A stretch of DNA of 9,248 nt, taken from Prosthecobacter sp. GTDB lineage: Bacteria; Verrucomicrobiota; Verrucomicrobiia; Verrucomicrobiales; Verrucomicrobiaceae. The notes beneath the pieces are model-generated. The model made no database searches. It was not told the origin of the DNA and saw only the letters and a list, made by a program, of their open reading frames with translations. Made by a program: the position numbers and the translations under genes. Below, piece by piece: positions 1 through 6,111 of this stretch; position 1 is the first letter of the stretch; each line of letters starts with the position of its first letter. The DNA lies in NCBI GenBank assembly GCA_025869455.1, contig JAOZVT010000609.1, positions 1-9,248 of the forward strand, read 5' to 3'.

Positions 1-2123
1 GGTGTGTTACCGCGCTCCAGTGGCAACCCGACGGCACGGCTCCACTCCTCATCAGTCGGCAGACGATATCGATCCTTGGCTCCAATGAGTCCCGCGTTGC
101 GTTCTCGCTCGGTCAGCCAAGCGCAGAATGCTCGCGCTTCATCGCGGTCCACTCCCACGATCGGTTGGGTGCCGCCACGTCCATCGTTATCGCCATTGCC
201 AGGGCGGAGCGCATTCGTGGCTTTGACAAACTCCAGGTAATCCCGACGGCGAGTTTCCACGGCCGCAATCATCACGTCACCCAGGGGAACAAAGCGCAGG
301 CCTAATCCGTTGGCCTTCCACTCACGACCAAAAGTCACCGCCTGCCGTGTCTGCATATCGGAAAAGAGTTCCAGCAAGGCACCGGATTTCACCTCCCCTT
401 CCAGAACCACATCTGAAAACCCTTCCTCACGGAGTTCGAACTCCACAGGTCCACTGCGCACGCGCGGAAGCTCCAGTGGCGTGTAGCCCAAGAACTCATC
501 ATGCTGAAAGACACGAACTTTTTCTGGCGTGGTGCGAATGATTGCACTGCCGTAGGTCTGGCGTTCCACTCGCAGGTGAAAGGCCTGCCAGTCTTTTTCC
601 TCACTCGTCACATCCGTGTCACGCTCCTCCGGCATGTCTTCATTGCCGCTGTTGCCGCTATCCACGTAGTAAAAGGGTTCCACCTCATAATGATGCTCCT
701 GGCTCAAAGCACCCGCTGCACGATCTGTATCCGTCATCCAAAAACGAAACGCCTCCGCATCACCTATCGGCACCACCACAAAGTAGGCCGCATCCTTGCC
801 CGTATCCGCCAGAGAGGCACGCACCACCTTGCCTTCAAAGGAACGCCCGGTGGCCTCTAGGAATCGCTTGAAGTATTTGATCTCAATAGGCTGGACACTG
901 ATGTGACCGCTCTGCGCGGGCTTGAAGGCAATGCCTAAACTATTCGTCCAGCGCTCTCCGGGCTGCGGCAGCCGCGTAGCTTCCATCTTCAGATCATACT
1001 CCGCAGGTCGGCCACGGCTGGCGATGTGCTCAATCTCCAATTGCTTGTGTCCTGGCAAACGAAGCTGGTAAATCACCGGCACACCTTCCTCAGGATTTAG
1101 GGCCAAAGGCGTCACGCCTAACTTATCTTCTCCAGCAAAAACATCGGCCCCTGCAGGTTCCGTTTTGATGGTCAACATCGGCAGGCTTTTCTGCACTTCT
1201 AGCAAGGCTCGATTATCATTCCGCTGCGCTAACCACATGCCAAAACCGACAGCCAGACTTAGCACCGTCACCGCCGCAGCACCCCAGTACCAAACTAGAC
1301 GACGTGACGGCAGAGGCTGTCCCCGCAGATCCAGGCCCATCTCATGAGCACTGGTATAACGGTCTTTCGCCCTCGGTGCGCAGGCCGTACAAATGACACG
1401 ATGTAAGCGCTGCCAAACATCCAGTTTTTCCCCGCTCTCTGAACAGGATGGGATGTCAGGAAAGTCTAACCGATCCTTCCCTGTGCTGGCCTCATAAAGC
1501 ACCATGCCTAACGAAAAGATATCTGACTCAGGGGAACCCGGCCCTTCAGGAGCCACGAAACCCTCTGTCCCCACAAAGCTCCGTTGGCCCAGCAAGGCCA
1601 CCAATCCGATATCGGCCAAACGACAATCTCCATCAATGAAGATGAGATTGGAGGGTTTCACGTCCCGGTGAATCAATTTGTTTTGATGCAGGAAGTGTAA
1701 CCCCTCAGCGACATTCGACCCGATCTTCAGACATCTCTCTGCCAAGATGCGTTTCTCACGGCGCATTTGCAGACCCAAAGTATGCGACTTGTAAGTCTCA
1801 GGCTGGATATCGCGCCCACGTTCCAAGTCATCCGCCAACTCCATGACGTAATAATAGAAACCCTGCTCATCACTGCGCCCCACTTGCAAAATGGGCACTA
1901 GCCCTGAATGGCGACGGGAAATAGGTTCGTAACGTTTGATCGCTTCGAACTCGCGCTCAAAAGCATCCGCCTGATCATAATCCTCCCGCCAGACCACTTT
2001 CACAGCGCGTAACGCACCAGTGACAGACCGTGCCATCCACACCTCACCATAGGCTCCATGACCAATGAGACGCAACGTCTCGTGGTCACGGATTTCTGGC
2101 GGTGTACGATTAGGAGCAGCCAT
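1..2123 (-). CDS. Membrane-anchored Ser/Thr protein kinase with PEGA and FGE/SUMF1-like domains (C-terminus cut by window edge)
   Basis: This frame stays open from the ATG at 2123 to base 1, giving about 707 codons, so the 3' end lies outside the window. An in-frame TGA sits two codons upstream of the ATG, so translation cannot start earlier. Residues 17-265 are a Hanks-type kinase: glycine loop GHGAYGEV (21-28), ATP lysine K42, catalytic HRDVKPSN (152-159), a DIG (171-173) in place of DFG, and an APE (191-193) followed by SDIFSLG. One transmembrane helix is at about 277-299. The distal part reads PEGA (about 313-375), a degenerate FGE-like segment (about 390-480), a second PEGA (about 522-585) and a second FGE-like domain (about 600 onward, with DEARAFCAWL and RLPTDEEW). 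In this family the kinase is normally cytoplasmic and phosphorylates Ser/Thr, while the C-terminal part is outside the membrane and senses or binds. The target is unknown. The gene follows the M16 peptidase gene on the same strand, with its own predicted promoter. Kinase identity is certain; domain borders are approximate. Confidence 0.93.
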   Translation of the reverse strand, partial: MAAPNRTPPEIRDHETLRLIGHGAYGEVWMARSVTGALRAVKVVWREDYDQADAFEREFEAIKRYEPISRRHSGLVPILQVGRSDEQGFYYYVMELADDLERGRDIQPETYKSHTLGLQMRREKRILAERCLKIGSNVAEGLHFLHQNKLIHRDVKPSNLIFIDGDCRLADIGLVALLGQRSFVGTEGFVAPEGPGSPESDIFSLGMVLYEASTGKDRLDFPDIPSCSESGEKLDVWQRLHRVICTACAPRAKDRYTSAHEMGLDLRGQPLPSRRLVWYWGAAAVTVLSLAVGFGMWLAQRNDNRALLEVQKSLPMLTIKTEPAGADVFAGEDKLGVTPLALNPEEGVPVIYQLRLPGHKQLEIEHIASRGRPAEYDLKMEATRLPQPGERWTNSLGIAFKPAQSGHISVQPIEIKYFKRFLEATGRSFEGKVVRASLADTGKDAAYFVVVPIGDAEAFRFWMTDTDRAAGALSQEHHYEVEPFYYVDSGNSGNEDMPEERDTDVTSEEKDWQAFHLRVERQTYGSAIIRTTPEKVRVFQHDEFLGYTPLELPRVRSGPVEFELREEGFSDVVLEGEVKSGALLELFSDMQTRQAVTFGREWKANGLGLRFVPLGDVMIAAVETRRRDYLEFVKATNALRPGNGDNDGRGGTQPIVGVDRDEARAFCAWLTERERNAGLIGAKDRYRLPTDEEWSRAVGLPLERGNT

Positions 2124-2158
2124 GCGTCAAGTTGGACAAAAAATCGGGTTAAGTATTC

Positions 2159-2188
2159 AGTATTCTCCAGGCAGGGTTCAAAGGTCAA
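2159..2188 (-). promoter_or_regulatory. Predicted sigma70-like promoter of the kinase gene
   Basis: On the minus strand a TTGACC (2188-2183, 5/6 match to the -35 consensus) is followed after 18 bases by AATACT (2164-2159, 4/6 match to the -10). A second AATACT lies directly downstream at 2157-2152 because the sequence is tandemly repeated there. A start near 2152 would give a 5' leader of about 29 bases to the kinase ATG at 2123. That leader has no Shine-Dalgarno-like purine stretch. The -35 lies inside one arm of the 17-bp inverted repeat, so any protein binding the repeat could block or help the polymerase. Prediction from consensus only; sigma factor preferences of this organism are not known. 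Confidence 0.45.
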
Positions 2189-2255
2189 GACTTGCCGTCA
2201 CGAACTCAATTCTCACGAATCCAGGCTGATCCTACCATTCTTGACCTCTGAACCC
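2174..2255 (-). repeat. 17-bp inverted repeat (82 bp overall) between the M16 peptidase and kinase genes
   Basis: Plus-strand GGGTTCAAAGGTCAAGA (2174-2190) is matched by TCTTGACCTCTGAACCC (2239-2255), its reverse complement except at one position; the arms are 48 bases apart. In a minus-strand transcript the single mismatch becomes a G-U pair, so the RNA stem is fully paired; in a plus-strand transcript it is an A-C mismatch. The hairpin begins 17 bases after the peptidase stop codon. Neither side has a T-run, so it is not a standard intrinsic terminator. The 48-base loop holds a small hairpin (ATTC / GAAT at 2209-2220, with a GUGA tetraloop in the minus-strand RNA) and a direct repeat TCACGAA (2198-2204 and 2213-2219). 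It could be a 3' UTR stabiliser, a paired operator around the kinase -35, or a tiny remnant with terminal inverted repeats. No target-site duplication is visible. Confidence 0.8.
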
Positions 2256-2272
2256 ACCCGAGCACCGCAGCA

Positions 2273-4879
2273 TCAGTCCTTCGACTCAGGCATCACCGTC
2301 ACAATGTGGGCCTGCGCTTTCGCAAAGTAGGTCTTTGCCACGCGTCGGATATCCTTATCCGTCAGCGCTTCCACCTTGTCAGGCAACTGGCGGAAATACT
2401 CGTATCCTTGACCGTTAAGCTCATTCCAGCCATAGGCATCGGCCAGACTCGCATTGCCCTGCTGAGCCCGCAGCCAGCCTGAGCGCCACGTGGTTTTTGC
2501 CCGTTGGATTTCATCCTTGGTCAGGCCATTTTTCACCAGATCGGCGATTTGCGTCAGCATCTCCTGCTGCGCCAAAGAAGCTTTTTCAGGATCCGTGCCC
2601 ACATAAAAATAGAAGGCCCCAGCCCCAAGCGCTGAGAAATGCTGCGCGCCGACATAGTAGGCCAAGCCCAGTTCTTCGCGAATGCGGTTAAACAGTCGGC
2701 TCCCCATATCGCTACAGGCTTCATCAATCAACGAAAGCGCCTGACTGTCTTCATGATGCAATTCGACCGTGCGGAATCCGATGACAATGATCGCTTGTTC
2801 CTTATCCAAATGCAGCTCATGCAGCTTAGGTTTGACCTCTTTTGTCACAGGATAAGGCTCCTTCGCTTCGTAATGGCGAGTTCCTTTTTTCAGCTTGCCC
2901 AGTGCTTTTTCGATCTGCTTGCGCACCGTAGCCACCTTCACATCTCCATGAATGGAAATGACTCCATTCGCACCAACCAACGAGCGATTCAGCAGAGCGC
3001 GGCAGGTTTCCACCTTCAGCGCTTTGACCGACTTTTCGGTCCCCAAGGCCGTGCGTGCAAAGGGAGTACCCGCGAAGACTTCCTTCCGCGCATAACGAAG
3101 TGCCACTGTCAGTGGATCTTCCTTCTCCTCCTGAATCGAGGCGATTTGGCGCTTCTGAACCTCCTTCAGTTGATCCGCAGGTAACGTCGCATTTTGAATC
3201 AAGTCGGCAATCAGGTCCAGTCCGCGCCCCTCATCCCCACGCATCACATCAGCGCCTAACAAATAACGATGAGCGTCTGCCGTGCATTGCAAAGAACCGC
3301 CAAGATTTTCCAATTCAGCCGCGATCTCCACCGCGCTCCGATTTTTGGTACCCTTGAGCATCAGAGCTGCAGAAACCTGCGTAGCACCAGCATTGGCATC
3401 CGTCTCCGCAGGCACCCCGGCTAAGAAGCTGGCACGAATGGAAACCAGCGGTAGCCTTGGGTTTTCACCAATCAAAACCGTGAGGCAGTTGGGCAGGACA
3501 AAACGCTGCAAATCACCTTTCGTTTTAGCACCATGAGTCGAGCTGGAGACTTTCTCCACATCGGGACCCACAATCGCCACACTGCTAGATGCAGGGATCA
3601 AATAACGCTGAGCCACCTCACGAATGATCGCAGGTGTCAGAGCACGGATTCGGGCCAGGTAATACTGCGACTGATCCAAAGAACCCGCCATCAGCCAACT
3701 GCTGGCCAAGGATGCCGCCTGCCCCTTTGTCGTTGCCAGCGTTCGCACCTGTCCACCAATCGTGGCCCGTACTGCCTTAGCTAGTTCAGCCGCTGTTGGC
3801 GCTTTAGACTTCATCTTTTCCAGGACCTCCAGCATCCCTTTCTGGCAGGCATCCACCTCCTTCGGATCACACTCCGCCTCTATATTAAACAACCCGCATT
3901 CCTGAGCCCCCCAAGCCCCAGCCCAGACCCAATGCGCAACCCCGCGCTTCTCGCGCAATTCCTGGTAAAGCCTCGAACTGCGACCTGAACCAAGCAAGAA
4001 CGCCAGCACATCCAGCGCCGCCTTATCATCATGCCCTTCACCAGGAATCTGCCAGCCCAAAGCCACACGAGTCAGCTCAGTCACGAAGTTTTTTCTGCCT
4101 TCACGCCGTCCACGCTGAGGTGCCTCTTCAGGCAGCAAAATCGGCTCATAGGGTTTACGCTCCCAATCCCCTAACAAACGTTGTGCCAAGGCAAAACATT
4201 CCTCCGCGTTCACCGCCCCGGCAATGACGACAAAACAATTGTTAGGCACATAGTGACGATTCACGAAACCCGCCACATCATCCCGCGTCACTTGATCAAA
4301 CACTGCGCGATGACCAATAATCGGGTGCTTCAGCGGGTGACTGCGGAAAGCCGTGCTCTGCACAAGATGCTGCACCACAGAACCCGCGTCATCATTGTCC
4401 ATCGCCATCTCACGACGGATCACGTCTTGCTCCTTTTGCAGTTCACCGGCATCAATTTTTGAATGCCTCACCATGTCTGCTAGAATGTCCAAATATCCCT
4501 CGGTATTATCCGCCAAACCATCGATCCAATACACCGTGCGATTGAAAGTGGTGTAGGCATTCACATAACCTCCCAGCTCCTGGATACCCTGAGAAATCTG
4601 CGAAGGAGTCCGCTTCCAAGTTCCCTTAAAAAGCATGTGCTCCACGCAATGAGCCAAACCCGCTCCTGTCCATTTCTCCTCATGCAGACTTCCAGCCTTC
4701 ACCCATATCTGCACGCTGACCAGAGGATGCTCATGATCTTCCCGCACGATCACATCCAGCCCATTGTCTAATGTACGAACCTCCGCCGTTAGAGTCGGAA
4801 CAGAAAGATCGGCCGCACCGCTAGAAGCAGCCGGAGAGGTTTTGCGAGAAGGAGAAGTGCGAAGACGACGAGTGGGCAT
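2273..4879 (-). CDS. M16 (insulinase/pitrilysin family) zinc metallopeptidase, two fused halves
   Basis: The 868-aa protein contains two consecutive M16 halves. The first (about 30-440) carries the inverted zinc motif H77-C-V-E80-H81, with E157 in VIRREM as the likely third zinc ligand and E80 the catalytic base. The second (about 455-868) lacks HxxEH but keeps the SRLFNRIREELGLAYYV-type segment (around 720-740), the region that supplies the Arg/Tyr pair in inactive M16 partner subunits. The two halves would therefore form one active clam-shell around peptide substrates, probably unfolded or short ones. The open frame extends upstream to a TTG at 4969 overlapping the end of tilS, but the ATG at 4879 is preferred because the 30 extra residues look unlike this family. 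No signal peptide is obvious: the N-terminus is basic and rich in Ser, Thr, Pro and Ala without a hydrophobic core. The gene lies 82 bases after tilS and may be co-transcribed with it. Family assignment is firm; substrate and cellular location are unknown. Confidence 0.93.
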   Translation of the reverse strand: MPTRRLRTSPSRKTSPAASSGAADLSVPTLTAEVRTLDNGLDVIVREDHEHPLVSVQIWVKAGSLHEEKWTGAGLAHCVEHMLFKGTWKRTPSQISQGIQELGGYVNAYTTFNRTVYWIDGLADNTEGYLDILADMVRHSKIDAGELQKEQDVIRREMAMDNDDAGSVVQHLVQSTAFRSHPLKHPIIGHRAVFDQVTRDDVAGFVNRHYVPNNCFVVIAGAVNAEECFALAQRLLGDWERKPYEPILLPEEAPQRGRREGRKNFVTELTRVALGWQIPGEGHDDKAALDVLAFLLGSGRSSRLYQELREKRGVAHWVWAGAWGAQECGLFNIEAECDPKEVDACQKGMLEVLEKMKSKAPTAAELAKAVRATIGGQVRTLATTKGQAASLASSWLMAGSLDQSQYYLARIRALTPAIIREVAQRYLIPASSSVAIVGPDVEKVSSSTHGAKTKGDLQRFVLPNCLTVLIGENPRLPLVSIRASFLAGVPAETDANAGATQVSAALMLKGTKNRSAVEIAAELENLGGSLQCTADAHRYLLGADVMRGDEGRGLDLIADLIQNATLPADQLKEVQKRQIASIQEEKEDPLTVALRYARKEVFAGTPFARTALGTEKSVKALKVETCRALLNRSLVGANGVISIHGDVKVATVRKQIEKALGKLKKGTRHYEAKEPYPVTKEVKPKLHELHLDKEQAIIVIGFRTVELHHEDSQALSLIDEACSDMGSRLFNRIREELGLAYYVGAQHFSALGAGAFYFYVGTDPEKASLAQQEMLTQIADLVKNGLTKDEIQRAKTTWRSGWLRAQQGNASLADAYGWNELNGQGYEYFRQLPDKVEALTDKDIRRVAKTYFAKAQAHIVTVMPESKD

Positions 4880-4961
4880 GTGAGGTCTCAGTTTGGCGCA
4901 GGACAGCCCTCTGGCAAGATGCTTCCAAAATTCTGCAGTTACCAACTTGAACCATCCCCCA

Positions 4962-5915
4962 TTAACCAACCACCCACAATCTCCCAGCCTTCCGGCGCAG
5001 GTGGCGATTCCCTGGGAGGTTGATCTTGGCTGGGCCTCCTGGCTGGAGCATCGCCATGGCAGAATCCAGAAGCTCAGATTCGATTCCCGGCACTTTCAGC
5101 AGCCCACCTAGCCAGTGGCTCAAAATCCGAGAAAGCACGGCTGGATGCAGGGAACGAATCTGCTTAGACAAAAGCAAACTGCCATCTTGGGCAATGGCTG
5201 CTGCATCTTGAATGAAAGCTAAGGCCTGTTGCCACAGGCAGTCATCATCGCGACCTGCTTGTCGCCCCAGACGCGCGATGATCGGGGCCACATCCCGATC
5301 ATAGACTTGATTCAAAAGTGGCAGCACTTCATGGCGCAAGCGATTGCGGCGATGCACCAAACTCTCATTGCTAGAGTCTTCCCGATAACTCAACTGCTGT
5401 GCCTCAATATAGGCGTCAATCTCCGTGCGCTGGATCTGCAGTAGGGGCCTGCCTAAAATGGGCTGAGTCGCCGTTTCAGCCAGCATCCCCTTCAGACCGC
5501 CAATCCCTGTGCCTCGGCAGAGATTGGCCAAAATAGTTTCCGCCTGATCATCGGCATGGTGGGCCAGGTAAACATGATTGGCTCCGTGCTTCTTAGCCAT
5601 GCGGTAAAGAAACTCATACCTCACATTCCTCGCCGCCAACTCCGTGGAGATACGCTCCGCTTTGGCAACAGCCTGGACATCGACTTTCTCGATCTCGCAG
5701 ACCAAGTCATAACGCTTGGCCAATCGCCGCACAAAAGCCGCATCCTGCCCGGATTCACGCCCCCGCAGGCCGTGATTAAGATGACATAAAACTAGATGCG
5801 AATAGCCCGCGCTAACCATCAGATGCAACAACGCCACCGAATCCCTCCCCCCCGAAATTGCCAGCAAAGCAGGCGCATCCCTGCCTGATGGAAAATGGAT
5901 ATCACAAGGTTTCAC
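4962..5915 (-). CDS. tilS: tRNA(Ile)-lysidine synthetase
   Basis: TilS uses ATP to attach lysine to the wobble cytidine (C34) of the CAU-anticodon isoleucine tRNA, so that it reads AUA codons and is charged with Ile instead of Met. It is normally essential and cytoplasmic. The 317-aa product has the PP-loop SGGRDS (21-26), then HLNHGLRGRES, LAHHADDQAET and RGTGIGGLKGM, and the later signature EDSSNESLVHRRNRLRHEVLP, all typical of TilS. It is shorter than the E. coli enzyme (about 430 aa) and resembles the compact forms, with little room for the extra C-terminal domain. The start is GTG at 5915. An in-frame TGA lies 21 bases upstream, so this is the earliest possible start, and no Shine-Dalgarno sequence precedes it. 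It is the first gene of a possible minus-strand operon with the M16 peptidase and is divergent from the lipoprotein gene. A run of seven G on the coding strand lies in the PP-loop codons. Confidence 0.96.
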   Translation of the reverse strand: MKPCDIHFPSGRDAPALLAISGGRDSVALLHLMVSAGYSHLVLCHLNHGLRGRESGQDAAFVRRLAKRYDLVCEIEKVDVQAVAKAERISTELAARNVRYEFLYRMAKKHGANHVYLAHHADDQAETILANLCRGTGIGGLKGMLAETATQPILGRPLLQIQRTEIDAYIEAQQLSYREDSSNESLVHRRNRLRHEVLPLLNQVYDRDVAPIIARLGRQAGRDDDCLWQQALAFIQDAAAIAQDGSLLLSKQIRSLHPAVLSRILSHWLGGLLKVPGIESELLDSAMAMLQPGGPAKINLPGNRHLRRKAGRLWVVG

Positions 5916-5942
5916 GAGTACAGAAGGAAGGACTATTCAGAG

Positions 5943-5971
5943 CTTTTGCATCTAACTCTATCTTTTGCATC
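5943..5971. repeat. 10-bp direct repeat in the tilS / lipoprotein divergent intergenic region
   Basis: CTTTTGCATC occurs at 5943-5952 and again at 5962-5971, with start-to-start spacing of 19 bases (close to two helical turns). The copies lie 28-56 bases upstream of the tilS GTG and 141-169 bases upstream of the lipoprotein ATG. On the minus strand they read GATGCAAAAG. The spacing would suit a regulator binding the same face of the DNA near the tilS promoter, but chance is possible in this A/T-rich stretch. The rest of the 196-base region (5916-6111) shows no convincing promoter boxes, and there is no Shine-Dalgarno sequence before the lipoprotein ATG. Confidence 0.5.
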
Positions 5972-6111
5972 AAGAGATGTGAAAGCCCAGCTCCTAGCAG
6001 TTCCATTTTTCCACCCAATGGAGCTTTTTAGTCACCCTTTTCGCACAAATAGGCATTGTCCCTGAACAAGAAAAGCGAGACACTCGTCCAATACGGGGCC
6101 TATCCAATTTT

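Noticed and set aside
4..870. Several plus-strand open frames of 60-120 codons in the first 900 bases.
   Set aside because: They are shadows of the minus-strand kinase gene, whose motifs are continuous through the same region.
2639..3184. 181-codon open frame on the plus strand inside the M16 peptidase gene.
   Set aside because: It is antisense to a clearly conserved metallopeptidase and shows no domain or signal of its own.
4880..4969. Longer M16 peptidase start at TTG 4969, overlapping the tilS stop by 8 bases.
   Set aside because: The 30 added residues (including several Trp, Lys and Cys) look unlike a family N-terminus or signal peptide; ATG 4879 is a better start.
5989..6029. Possible terminator: AGCTCC (5989-5994) with GGAGCT (6020-6025) and a T-run.
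   Set aside because: The stem has only six pairs and a 25-base loop, and no plus-strand gene upstream would use it, since tilS diverges from here.
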